Positions 1 through 7,807 of a stretch of DNA of 12,815 nucleotides are shown here, piece after piece; position 1 is the first letter of the stretch, and every line of letters begins with the position of its first letter. Source of the stretch: Alphaproteobacteria bacterium (GTDB taxonomy: Bacteria > Pseudomonadota > Alphaproteobacteria > UBA6615); the NCBI GenBank assembly GCA_013003285.1, contig JABDJY010000439.1:1-12815 (forward strand), in the 5' to 3' direction. Below the pieces are notes generated by a model. The model had not been told where the DNA came from, ran no database searches, and saw only the letters and a list, made by a program, of their open reading frames with translations. A program made the translations under genes and the position numbers.

Positions 1-111
1 GGCCAGGGTACGGCCGAAGCTAAAATCGAAGCCATGAAGTCAGCTGGATTTCATGTCGCAGACTCGCCAGCGGCGCTCGGCAGCACGATGTTAAAAGCGT
101 TGAACGGGTAG
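1..111 (+). CDS. sucD: Succinyl-CoA synthetase alpha subunit, C-terminal end (partial)
   Basis: Only the last 36 codons are present, ending in TAG; the gene begins upstream of the window. The tail contains GTAEAKIEAMKSAG, followed by a segment ending LGSTMLKALNG. This is the usual C-terminus of the ADP/GDP-forming succinyl-CoA ligase alpha subunit, the TCA enzyme that converts succinyl-CoA to succinate with substrate-level phosphorylation. The position directly before sucA agrees with the alphaproteobacterial order sucC-sucD-sucA-sucB-lpd. The catalytic His and CoA-binding parts lie outside the window, so the assignment rests on the tail motif and the neighbours. Confidence 0.9.
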   Translation, partial: GQGTAEAKIEAMKSAGFHVADSPAALGSTMLKALNG

Positions 112-183
112 CGGCGGCACAACGCAACGCCCATATGAGGCGCTGCACCATTGGAGAACGTGGCAGAAGGCCGCGGATGACAA

Positions 184-3087
184 ATGAGCAGCTTTATCGA
201 ACAAACTTCGTTTCTGAACGGCGCCAACGCCACTTTCGTCGCAGAAATATACGCCAAATATCTTGAGAATCCGGACAGTGTAGACCCCAGTTGGCGGGAC
301 TTTTTCGCCACCCTGCACGATGACGTACGCGAGCTTCTGGACGAAATGCGCGGCGCCAGTTGGGCGCCCCGCAGCACCGCGGTTGTCGGTCACGGCGCCA
401 ATGGCGGAAATGGCGCAAATGGTAGCGGCGCGGCAGCGCCGCAAGACGCACCGCTAGCCTATAGCCCGGTAGCGGCCCCGCAGGTCGCGCCCGACCAGGT
501 CCGCCAGGCAACGCTCGATTCCATCCGCGCCCTGATGCTGATCCGTTCCTACCGGGTGCGCGGCCATTTGGAGGCTTCACTCGACCCGTTGGGATTGGTC
601 AAACCCGAGCCCCATCCCGAGCTCGACCCGGCGACCTATGGCTTCACCGACGCCGATCTCGACCGGCCGATCTTCATCAACTACATGCTCGGCTTCGAAG
701 CCGCGAGCGTGCGTCAAATTCTCAAGGAACTGCGCGACAGCTACTGCCGCTCGATTGGCACCGAATATATGCACATTCAGGGTCCGGCGGAAAAAGCCTG
801 GATCCAGGAACGCACCGAGGGGTCAAACAATCGGCCCGATTTCACCGCCCCTGGGAAAAAAGCGATCCTGTCAGCGTTAACCCGCTCAGAAGTGTTCGAG
901 CAGTTTCTCGACAAACGATATACCGGCGCCAAGCGCTTCGGCCTTGAAGGAGGCGAAACCCTAATCCCGGCGCTGGAGCAAATTGTCAAACGCGGCGGCC
1001 AGCTGGGCATGCGCGAACTGGTGATCGGCATGGCCCATCGCGGCCGATTGAATGTGCTGGCAACGTTCATGGACAAACCGTTCCGCGCCATGTTTTCCGA
1101 GTTCGAAGGCAATTCGCCGAACCCCGAAGATGTGATGGGGTCCGGCGACGTGAAATACCATCTCGGCACCAGTTCCGACCGCACGTTTGACGGCAATACC
1201 GTCCATCTGTCGCTGACCCCCAATCCCAGCCATCTGGAAGCAGTCAATACCGTGGTCTTGGGTAAGGTCAGGGCCAAGCAGCGCCAACACGGCGACGCCG
1301 ATCGCGAACAAGTGGTGGGCGTGCTGTTGCACGGCGATGCGGCGTTCGCGGGTCAGGGGCTGGTCGCCGAAACCCTCGACCTTTCCCAATTGAAAGGCTA
1401 CCGCACCGGTGGCACGATCCACGTCATCACCAACAACCAGATCGGCTTTACCACCAGCCCGACCAAGGCGCGCTCTTCGCCCTATTCGTCGGACGTCGCC
1501 AAGATGATCCAGGCACCGATTTTCCACGTCAACGGCGACGATCCGGAGGCCTCGGTGCACGTCGCGCGGATCGCCACCGAGTACCGCTATCGGTTCAAGG
1601 CCGACGTTGTCATCGATATGTGGGGCTACCGCCGCGCCGGCCATAACGAAAGCGACGAGCCAGCCTTCACCCAGCCGCTGATGTACAACAAAATCGCCGA
1701 ACAGCCGACCACGCGGGCGATCTACGCCAAGCAGTTGGAAGACGAAGGCATCATCGAGGCCGGCGGCGGCGACCGCATGGTCGAGGAGTTCCACGCCCAA
1801 CTCGATACCGAATTTGAGGCGGCGAAAAGCTACCGGCCCAACAAGGCCGACTGGCTGGAAGGCCGCTGGGCTAATATCGGCCTTGCCGAAGGCGAAGCGC
1901 GACGTGGCAACACCGCCGTCGAGATCGAAACCCTGAAAGAGGTCGGCCACGCCCTGTCGACACCGATCGTCGGGGCAAAACTGAACTCCAAGATCATCCG
2001 CCAACTCAAATCCAAGGCGAAGATGTTCGACACCGGCACTGGCATTGACTGGGCGACCGGTGAAGCGCTCGCCTTTGGATCGCTGCTGTGCGAATCGACC
2101 CCGGTGCGCCTGTCGGGCGAAGATGTTGGCCGCGGCACCTTTTCGCAGCGCCATGCCATTCTCTACGACCAAGAAACCGAAGAACGGCACATTCCGCTGA
2201 ACAATATTCGTTTCGGCCAGGCGCCGTTCGAATGCATCGACAGCCCGCTGTCTGAGTTCGGCGTGCTCGGCTTCGAATATGGCTACAGCCAGGCCGAACC
2301 CCATGCGCTGGTCCTGTGGGAAGCCCAGTTCGGCGATTTTGCCAATGGCGCGCAGGTCATCATCGACCAGTTCATCGCGCCGGGTGAATCGAAATGGCTG
2401 CGCATGTCGGGCCTCGTCATGTTGCTGCCCCATGGCTATGAGGGCCAGGGTCCGGAGCATTCCTCCGCCCGTGTCGAACGCTATCTGCAACTCTGCGCCG
2501 AAGACAATATGCAGGTCTGCAACATCACCACGCCGGCCAACTACTTCCACGCCTTGCGCCGTCAGGTGCGCCGAAATTTCCGCAAACCCATGGTGGTGAT
2601 GACACCGAAGTCCCTGCTGCGGCACAAGCTCTGCGTCTCCGACCTCGACGACTTCGGCCCCGGCACCACGTTCCACCGGGTACTCTATGACAATGAGAAA
2701 TTGTGCGAGGACAGCGAGGTCCAGCGCGTCGTTCTGTGCTCAGGCAAAGTCTATTACGACCTCTACGAAGAACGCGCCAAGCAGGGTTTGCGCGATGTCT
2801 TCTTCCTGCGCCTGGAGCAGCTCTACCCGTTCCCCTGCCAGGCCTTGATCGAAGAGCTTGGCCGCTTCCCGCACGCCGAAATCATCTGGTGCCAGGAAGA
2901 GCCACAGAATATGGGCGCCTGGAATTTCATCGATCGCCGTCTGGAAGAGGTTCAGGTGAAAATCGGTGCCCGGCAAGCCCGGCCCCGCTATGTCGGCCGG
3001 CCGGAAGCCGCATCCCCCGCGACCGGTAGCCTGGCGCGTCACCGTAAAGAACAGTTCGACCTGGTCAACGAAGCGCTCACCGGCTGA
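184..3087 (+). CDS. sucA: 2-oxoglutarate dehydrogenase E1 component
   Basis: Thiamine-diphosphate E1 of the 2-oxoglutarate dehydrogenase complex. It decarboxylates 2-oxoglutarate and passes the succinyl group to the lipoyl arm of E2 in the cytosol. At 967 residues it is slightly longer than E. coli SucA (933). Residues 1-45 form the N-terminal E2-binding tail typical of E1o (FLNGANATFVAEIY). Residues about 66-103 are a low-complexity Gly/Ala/Asn/Pro linker. The E1 core follows with GMAHRGRLNVL (His285) and a thiamine-diphosphate motif running from G384-D385 to N417-N418. The transketolase-like pyrimidine domain has FEYGYS at 697-702, and the C-terminal domain runs to the end. ATG at 184 is preceded by AGAAGG at 165-170. 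The gene starts 72 bases after sucD and ends 32 bases before sucB, so co-transcription is likely. Confidence 0.97.
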   Translation: MSSFIEQTSFLNGANATFVAEIYAKYLENPDSVDPSWRDFFATLHDDVRELLDEMRGASWAPRSTAVVGHGANGGNGANGSGAAAPQDAPLAYSPVAAPQVAPDQVRQATLDSIRALMLIRSYRVRGHLEASLDPLGLVKPEPHPELDPATYGFTDADLDRPIFINYMLGFEAASVRQILKELRDSYCRSIGTEYMHIQGPAEKAWIQERTEGSNNRPDFTAPGKKAILSALTRSEVFEQFLDKRYTGAKRFGLEGGETLIPALEQIVKRGGQLGMRELVIGMAHRGRLNVLATFMDKPFRAMFSEFEGNSPNPEDVMGSGDVKYHLGTSSDRTFDGNTVHLSLTPNPSHLEAVNTVVLGKVRAKQRQHGDADREQVVGVLLHGDAAFAGQGLVAETLDLSQLKGYRTGGTIHVITNNQIGFTTSPTKARSSPYSSDVAKMIQAPIFHVNGDDPEASVHVARIATEYRYRFKADVVIDMWGYRRAGHNESDEPAFTQPLMYNKIAEQPTTRAIYAKQLEDEGIIEAGGGDRMVEEFHAQLDTEFEAAKSYRPNKADWLEGRWANIGLAEGEARRGNTAVEIETLKEVGHALSTPIVGAKLNSKIIRQLKSKAKMFDTGTGIDWATGEALAFGSLLCESTPVRLSGEDVGRGTFSQRHAILYDQETEERHIPLNNIRFGQAPFECIDSPLSEFGVLGFEYGYSQAEPHALVLWEAQFGDFANGAQVIIDQFIAPGESKWLRMSGLVMLLPHGYEGQGPEHSSARVERYLQLCAEDNMQVCNITTPANYFHALRRQVRRNFRKPMVVMTPKSLLRHKLCVSDLDDFGPGTTFHRVLYDNEKLCEDSEVQRVVLCSGKVYYDLYEERAKQGLRDVFFLRLEQLYPFPCQALIEELGRFPHAEIIWCQEEPQNMGAWNFIDRRLEEVQVKIGARQARPRYVGRPEAASPATGSLARHRKEQFDLVNEALTG

Positions 3088-3119
3088 CCCCGCGGGCGCT
3101 TACAACGAGATAACTCACC

Positions 3120-4778
3120 ATGGCAACGCAAATCATTATCCCTGAAATGGGCGAATCAGTGACCGAGGGCACCATCGCCCGCTGGTTCAAACAGGTCGGC
3201 GACACGGTTGTCGTCGACGAGCCTTTGGTCGAGGTTGAAACCGACAAGGTCACCGTCGAAATTCCCGCACCGTCGGCGGGAACTTTAAGCGAGATTACCG
3301 CCGGCGAAGGCGTCGACGTTGAGGTCGGCGCGATCATCGGCGCTATCGCCGAAGGTGACGTCGCCGCTGCGGCACCGGTCAAGAGCAATGGCGCCGCGGC
3401 AACAGCGGAAACGGCTCCAGAAGGGGCACCGGAACCGGCGCCAGAACCTGCGCCTGCCCCTGCCGCACCGGCCGCGAGCGCCGCCCCGAGCGGCGAGACC
3501 GTCGATATCACCGTGCCCGAGATGGGTGAATCGGTCACCGAAGGCACTGTCGGCCGCTGGCTCAAGGCCATCGGTGATGCGGTCGCCGTCGACGAGGCCC
3601 TGGTCGAAATCGAAACCGACAAAGTCACCGCCGAACTGCCGGCCCCCGCTGCCGGCGTTTTGAGCGCGATCCTGGCCGAAGAAGGCACCGACGTGGAAGT
3701 CGGTACCGTGGTGGGTCAAATCGCCGCCGGCGCCACAGCCGCCGCGACGCAAGCTGCGCCCACCAGCGCGCCGGCCAGTGCGCCGGCCCCGACACAAGCA
3801 CCGGCTCCCGCGCCGGCACCCGCGGCCACGACCGCCGCCAATCTGGATTATCCGTTGGCGCCGGCGGTGCGCAAACTCATCGACGAGAACGGTCTCGACC
3901 CTGCAGCGATCACCGCCAGTGGTAAAGATGGCCGCCTCACCAAGGCCGATGTACTGGCCCACATCGCCGGCGGTGCGAAGGCCAAACCCGCGACTGCTGC
4001 GCCATCAACCGCTCCGGCAGCCGCACCAGCTTCGGGCTTCATCCCGGCCAGCGAAATGCCCGAACGCGCGCCCGATCCGCGCGGCGAAGAACGGGTGCGC
4101 ATGACCAAATTGCGCAAGACGGTGGCAACCCGGCTGAAAGCTGCCCAGAACACGGCGGCCATGCTGACTACCTTCAACGAAATCGATATGTCGGCGGTGA
4201 TGAGCCTGCGCGCGGAGTACCGCGACGATTTCGAGAAAAAGCACGGCGTGCGCCTCGGCTTCATGAGCTTCTTTGTCGCGGCCTCGGTGAATGCGCTGAA
4301 AGAACTGCCGTCGGTCAACGCCGAGATCTATGGCGACGAGATCGTCTATAAAAATTACTACGATATCGGCATCGCCGTTGGCGGCGCCCAGGGCCTCGTG
4401 GTGCCGGTGTTGCGCGACGCCGATCAGAAGAACTTCGCCGGCATCGAAAGCGCCATCGGCGATTTCGGCGCCCGCGCGCGCGACGGCAAGCTGACCATGG
4501 CCGAGCTCACCGGCGGCACCTTCACCATCACCAATGGCGGCAGCTTCGGCTCGATGCTGTCGACCCCGATCCTCAACCCGCCCCAATCGGGTATTCTGGG
4601 CATGCACAATATCGTCAAACGCGCTGTCGTGATCGACGACGAGATTGTCGCCCGGCCGATGATGTATGTGGCGCTGAGCTACGATCATCGTATTATCGAT
4701 GGCCGCGAAGCGGTCACCTTCCTGGTGCGCATCAAGCAGGCTATTGAAGACCCGCAACGCCTCTTAGTCGGAGTTTAA
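3120..4778 (+). CDS. sucB: 2-oxoglutarate dehydrogenase E2 (dihydrolipoyl succinyltransferase) with two lipoyl domains
   Basis: E2 core of the 2-oxoglutarate dehydrogenase complex. It moves the succinyl group from E1 to CoA. Domain order over 552 residues: lipoyl domain 1 (about 3-79, lipoylated Lys43 in ETDKVT), an Ala/Pro/Glu linker, lipoyl domain 2 (about 128-204, Lys168 in ETDKVT), and an Ala/Pro linker. The peripheral subunit-binding domain (about 245-283) starts LAPAVRKLIDENGLD and would hold E3 or E1. A third Ala/Pro linker leads to the catalytic acyltransferase domain (about 325-552), with the active site SYDHRIIDG (His523, Asp527). Proteobacterial SucB usually has one lipoyl domain and about 400 residues, so the second domain explains the extra length. 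No strong ribosome binding site is visible before the ATG. The 8-base gap to lpdA suggests translational coupling. Succinyl rather than acetyl specificity is inferred from the sucA neighbour. Confidence 0.96.
   Translation: MATQIIIPEMGESVTEGTIARWFKQVGDTVVVDEPLVEVETDKVTVEIPAPSAGTLSEITAGEGVDVEVGAIIGAIAEGDVAAAAPVKSNGAAATAETAPEGAPEPAPEPAPAPAAPAASAAPSGETVDITVPEMGESVTEGTVGRWLKAIGDAVAVDEALVEIETDKVTAELPAPAAGVLSAILAEEGTDVEVGTVVGQIAAGATAAATQAAPTSAPASAPAPTQAPAPAPAPAATTAANLDYPLAPAVRKLIDENGLDPAAITASGKDGRLTKADVLAHIAGGAKAKPATAAPSTAPAAAPASGFIPASEMPERAPDPRGEERVRMTKLRKTVATRLKAAQNTAAMLTTFNEIDMSAVMSLRAEYRDDFEKKHGVRLGFMSFFVAASVNALKELPSVNAEIYGDEIVYKNYYDIGIAVGGAQGLVVPVLRDADQKNFAGIESAIGDFGARARDGKLTMAELTGGTFTITNGGSFGSMLSTPILNPPQSGILGMHNIVKRAVVIDDEIVARPMMYVALSYDHRIIDGREAVTFLVRIKQAIEDPQRLLVGV
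3126..3731 (+). repeat. Tandem lipoyl-domain duplication inside sucB
   Basis: Two coding segments, 3126-3356 and 3501-3731, encode lipoyl domains that align without gaps at an offset of 125 residues. By my hand count 51 of 77 positions are identical, including the stretch PEMGESVTEGT and the lipoyl-lysine turn ETDKVT. The codons differ at many third positions, so this is an old duplication kept by selection rather than a recent DNA repeat. An Ala/Pro/Glu-rich linker of about 48 residues separates the copies. Confidence 0.9.
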
Positions 4779-4786
4779 GAACCGCC

Positions 4787-6193
4787 ATGAGTACGTCCTA
4801 CGACCTTATCGTCATCGGCGGTGGGCCCGGCGGCTATGTCGCCGCGATCCGCGCCGCACAGCTTGGCCTCAGCGTTGCTTGCGTGGAAAAACGCGAAAGT
4901 CTCGGCGGCACCTGCCTGAACATCGGCTGCATCCCGTCGAAGGCGCTGCTGTCGTCGTCGGAAAAGTTTGCCGAGGTGGAACATGATTTGGCCGCCGTCG
5001 GCGTAAATGTCAGCGGCGTGAAGCTCGATTTGCCGGCGATGATGGCCCACAAAGACGCCGTCGTGTCGGACAACACCAAGGGCATCGATTTTTTGTTTAA
5101 GAAGAACAAGGTCGAGCGCATTCTCGGCACCGGTCGTATCGCCGCGCCCGGCAAGGTGGAAGTGACCCCGGCCAAGGGCGATACCCAAACCCTCGACACC
5201 AAGGCGATTCTGATCGCCACCGGTTCGGAATCCATGCCGCTGCCCGGCGTTGAGACCGACGAAGAGCGCATCGTCACCTCGACCGGCGCGCTATCCCTCT
5301 CCGCCGTGCCGAAGCATCTGGTTGTCGTCGGCGCCGGTTATATCGGCCTCGAAATGGGTTCGGTCTGGGCGCGGCTCGGCGCCAAGGTCACCGTGGTCGA
5401 ATTCCTCGACCGAATCACCCCCGGCATGGATGGCGAAGTCGCCAAGAATTTCCAGCGCATCCTGGGAAAGCAAGGCTTTGAGTTCCGTCTCGGCACCAAG
5501 GTAACCGGCGCGGAAAAACTCAAGTCCAAGGTTAAGCTGTCGCTCGAACCGGCCGCTGGTGGTGACACAGAAACACTCGACTGCGACATCGTCCTGGTGG
5601 CGATCGGCCGCCGCCCCTATACGGTCGGCCTCGGCCTGGAAGAGCTCGGCGTCGAGACCGACAATCGCGGATTTATCACCATCGACGCGCACTATCAGAC
5701 CAATGTCGAGGGCGTCTTCGCCATCGGCGATTGCGTGCCCGGCCCGATGCTGGCCCATAAGGCGGAAGACGAGGGCATGGCCTGTGCCGAGATCATCGCC
5801 GGCGAGACCGGCCATGTGAATTACGACGCCATTCCGGGCATCGTCTATACCTGGCCCGAGGTCGCTTCGGTCGGCCAGACCGAGGAGCAGCTGAAGGAGG
5901 CCGGCGTCGAATATAAGGTCGGCAAATTCCCCTTCTCCGCCAATGGCCGTGCCCGCGCCGCCAACAATACCGACGGCTTCGTCAAGATCTTGGCCGACGC
6001 CAATACCGACCGGATTCTCGGCGCCCATATCATCGGCCCCGACGCCGGCACCATGATCCACGAGATCGTCGTCGGCATGGAATTCGGCGCGGCCGCTGAA
6101 GACATCGCGCGCACCTGCCACGGCCATCCGACTCTAAACGAAGCAGTCAAAGAGGCCGCTCTCGCCGTCGCCAACCGCACGATCCACATCTGA
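4787..6193 (+). CDS. lpdA: Dihydrolipoyl dehydrogenase (E3)
   Basis: Flavoprotein that reoxidises the dihydrolipoyl arm of E2 and reduces NAD+. Length is 468 residues, normal for the family. Features in order: FAD-binding IGGGPGGYVAA (10-20), redox disulfide CLNIGC (Cys43, Cys48) followed by IPSK, ATGS (145-148), NAD-binding VVGAGYIGLEMG (180-191), second FAD motif FAIGD (311-315), and the C-terminal interface domain with the catalytic pair in HPTLNEAVKEA (His447, Glu452). GGAG at 4770-4773, inside the last sucB codons, is the best ribosome binding site candidate. Standing last of the 2-oxoglutarate dehydrogenase genes, it is probably the dedicated E3 of this complex. It may also serve pyruvate dehydrogenase or glycine cleavage if the genome has no second copy, which cannot be seen here. 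Confidence 0.97.
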   Translation: MSTSYDLIVIGGGPGGYVAAIRAAQLGLSVACVEKRESLGGTCLNIGCIPSKALLSSSEKFAEVEHDLAAVGVNVSGVKLDLPAMMAHKDAVVSDNTKGIDFLFKKNKVERILGTGRIAAPGKVEVTPAKGDTQTLDTKAILIATGSESMPLPGVETDEERIVTSTGALSLSAVPKHLVVVGAGYIGLEMGSVWARLGAKVTVVEFLDRITPGMDGEVAKNFQRILGKQGFEFRLGTKVTGAEKLKSKVKLSLEPAAGGDTETLDCDIVLVAIGRRPYTVGLGLEELGVETDNRGFITIDAHYQTNVEGVFAIGDCVPGPMLAHKAEDEGMACAEIIAGETGHVNYDAIPGIVYTWPEVASVGQTEEQLKEAGVEYKVGKFPFSANGRARAANNTDGFVKILADANTDRILGAHIIGPDAGTMIHEIVVGMEFGAAAEDIARTCHGHPTLNEAVKEAALAVANRTIHI

Positions 6194-6492
6194 GCCGGAC
6201 GCCCGACAAACCAAACGGCCCTAACAGGCCCCGCCGCCGGCGCTGGCAGCGCTGGCTGACTCTGGTCGCCGGTTGGCTATTCATTCTGCTGGGCCTCGCC
6301 GGTCTAGTTCTGCCGTTCTTACAAGGAATTCTATTCCTGGTGATCGGGGTGATACTCCTGGCCAGCGAATATGTGTGGCTCAAGCGCGTTTTGGTACGGC
6401 TACGAAGGCGCTATCCCGGCATGGCAGCGAAGTTCGCCACGGTGAGCCGCGATGCGCGTGAGTTTCTCAATCGATTCCGAAGGAAGCACTAA
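6190..6492 (+). CDS. Small two-helix membrane protein, PGPGW-like; no canonical start codon
   Basis: This frame is open from 6100 to the TAA at 6490-6492 and gives a convincing membrane protein. It has a basic N-terminus rich in Arg and Pro (RPRRRRW), a first hydrophobic helix (about 23-44), a tight turn LPFLQG, a second helix (about 47-59), then SEYVWLKR and an amphipathic basic tail ending FLNRFRRKH. The layout resembles small inner-membrane proteins of the PGPGW/DUF454 type, whose function is unknown to me. The open part upstream of the first helix has no ATG, GTG or TTG. The first in-frame GTG is at 6340 and would delete helix one. I placed the start at CTG 6190, which overlaps the lpdA stop (CTGA) in the geometry of the common ATGA overlap and gives 100 residues. 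The start is therefore uncertain, while the protein itself is likely real. Confidence 0.65.
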   Translation: MSRTPDKPNGPNRPRRRRWQRWLTLVAGWLFILLGLAGLVLPFLQGILFLVIGVILLASEYVWLKRVLVRLRRRYPGMAAKFATVSRDAREFLNRFRRKH

Positions 6493-6496
6493 GGTG

Positions 6497-6524
6497 AAGT
6501 CCCTCCCGACAAGAAGAGGGCTTT
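6497..6524 (+). terminator. Weak hairpin after the sucDAB-lpdA operon
   Basis: CCCTC (6501-6505) can pair with GAGGG (6516-6520) around a 10-base loop, with AAG/CTT flanks adding weak pairs. It begins 5 bases after the stop of the small membrane gene and is followed by only three T's. It could be a weak intrinsic terminator that ends or attenuates the TCA operon, but the stem is short. Confidence 0.3.
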
Positions 6525-6549
6525 GCACCTGACCAAGTCCGAGCATCAT

Positions 6550-6568
6550 GCATTTTGTTCAGAAATGC
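6550..6568 (+). promoter_or_regulatory. Inverted repeat just upstream of the MFS transporter
   Basis: GCATTT (6550-6555) and AAATGC (6563-6568) are exact inverted copies around TGTTCAG. The repeat ends 12 bases before the ATG at 6581. No clear Shine-Dalgarno sequence lies between. It could be an operator half-site pair or an RNA hairpin over the leader. The 6-base arms could also arise by chance. Confidence 0.25.
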
Positions 6569-6580
6569 TAACCTACCAGG

Positions 6581-7774
6581 ATGAAGCCCTGGCAGATCGT
6601 TTGCGTGATGTGTACCGCCCATGTGTTTTCCATGGCGGGCTTCGCGACGTTTCCGGCCCTGCTACCGACCCTGCTGCCCCTGTGGGAATTATCGAACACC
6701 CAGGCAGGTTGGATTAGCGGCATTTTCTTCGCCGGCTATGTGACCGCGGTTCCGATCCTCGTTACGCTGACCGACCGGGTGGATTCGCGGCGCATCTATT
6801 TGGTCGGCGTGGCGATCTCCGCCATCGGCCTGCTCGGTTTCGCCTTCACGGCGGGCGGGTTCTGGTCGGCGATGATCTGGCAGGCCGTGCAAGGTGCCGG
6901 CATCGGCGGTACTTACATGACCGGGCTCCGGGTGATGACCGACCGGGTGCCCGGCACGGTGCCATCGCGCGCCATCGCCTTTTATACCGGCGCTTTTTCG
7001 GTCGGTACGGCGCTGTCGTTCGTGCTGTCCGGTGAAATCGCCAACTGGCTCGGCTGGCAGCCGACTTTCGCCCTGGCCGCGCTGGGCCCCATCGTCGCCG
7101 GCGCCATCGTGCTGCTCCTCTTAGGCGCCCGCGGTCCCGACGCCGAACATCGGCCCGACACCCATTTGCTCGATTTCCGGCCGGTCTTGCACAACCGCCA
7201 GGCCATGGCCTTCACCCTGGGTTATTTCGGGCATTCCTGGGAGCTATTCGCCCTGCGCGGTTGGATCGTCGCCTTTCTGGTCTTCGCCGGCGCCCAGCAA
7301 GCCGGCGCCGGGCTGTTCAGCGCTACCTTGATCGCCGGCGCGGCGAACCTGCTGGCGGTGCCGGCCAGCATTATCGGCAACGAATTCGCCGAACGCTTCG
7401 GTCGCCGGCGCACCATCCTGACCGTGATGATTTTGACCACCGCCGCCGCCGTGGCGACCGGCTTCAGCGCCAGCGTATCGCTGGGGGCCGCCGCGCTATT
7501 CGTCATCATCTATAGCGGTTTTGTCATGGGGGATTCGGCCTCGCTGACCGCCGGTGCCGCCGCCGCGGCGCAACCCGGTTATCGCGGGGCAACTCTGGCG
7601 GTGCATTCCATTCTGGGCTTTAGCGGTGCGTTGTTCGGCCCCCTGGCCGTGGGACTAGCGCTCGATCTGGATGGCGGCCAAGCCAGTGCCGTGGCCTGGA
7701 TCATCGCCTTCGCCGCCATGGGCTTTGGATCGCTGGCCGGCGCCGCCGCCTTGTGGCGGCTCGGGCGCAGTTGA
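6581..7774 (+). CDS. MFS family transporter, substrate unknown
   Basis: A 397-residue integral membrane protein with about twelve hydrophobic segments, the normal size of a major facilitator superfamily carrier. The loop after the second helix has DRVDSRR (65-71), and the equivalent loop in the second half has ERFGRRR (271-277), both in the place of the basic MFS loop motif. A hydrophilic central loop (about 183-207) divides the halves. Helix four contains VQGAGIGGTYMTGLR, a Gly-rich face common in this superfamily. The substrate cannot be read from the sequence; proton-driven uptake or efflux are both possible. An in-frame TAA at 6569 excludes any start earlier than 6572, so ATG 6581 is the natural start although it has no good ribosome binding site. 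The FkbM methyltransferase follows 33 bases later and may share its transcript. Confidence 0.9.
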   Translation: MKPWQIVCVMCTAHVFSMAGFATFPALLPTLLPLWELSNTQAGWISGIFFAGYVTAVPILVTLTDRVDSRRIYLVGVAISAIGLLGFAFTAGGFWSAMIWQAVQGAGIGGTYMTGLRVMTDRVPGTVPSRAIAFYTGAFSVGTALSFVLSGEIANWLGWQPTFALAALGPIVAGAIVLLLLGARGPDAEHRPDTHLLDFRPVLHNRQAMAFTLGYFGHSWELFALRGWIVAFLVFAGAQQAGAGLFSATLIAGAANLLAVPASIIGNEFAERFGRRRTILTVMILTTAAAVATGFSASVSLGAAALFVIIYSGFVMGDSASLTAGAAAAAQPGYRGATLAVHSILGFSGALFGPLAVGLALDLDGGQASAVAWIIAFAAMGFGSLAGAAALWRLGRS

Positions 7775-7807
7775 CGGGCCGGCGCGGTCCCAGGCAGGTT
7801 GGCATCC

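Noticed and set aside
961..2676. Long open frame of 571 codons antisense to sucA
   Set aside because: It lies wholly within a highly conserved sucA coding region. Its composition fits the mirror of biased GC-rich codons, and it shows no domain signature. Similar antisense frames occur across sucB, lpdA and fsa.
3089..3096. CCCGCGGG palindrome between sucA and sucB
   Set aside because: An eight-base GC palindrome is expected by chance in DNA this GC-rich, and its loop-free form cannot fold as a hairpin by itself.
6273..6461. Short + strand frame inside the small membrane gene
   Set aside because: It is in a different frame from the hydrophobic helices and encodes a Ser/Arg-rich sequence typical of a shadow frame.
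6523..6717. Short + strand frame overlapping the MFS start
   Set aside because: The frame runs into the MFS gene in another reading frame, has no recognisable motif, and its first codon is not ATG.
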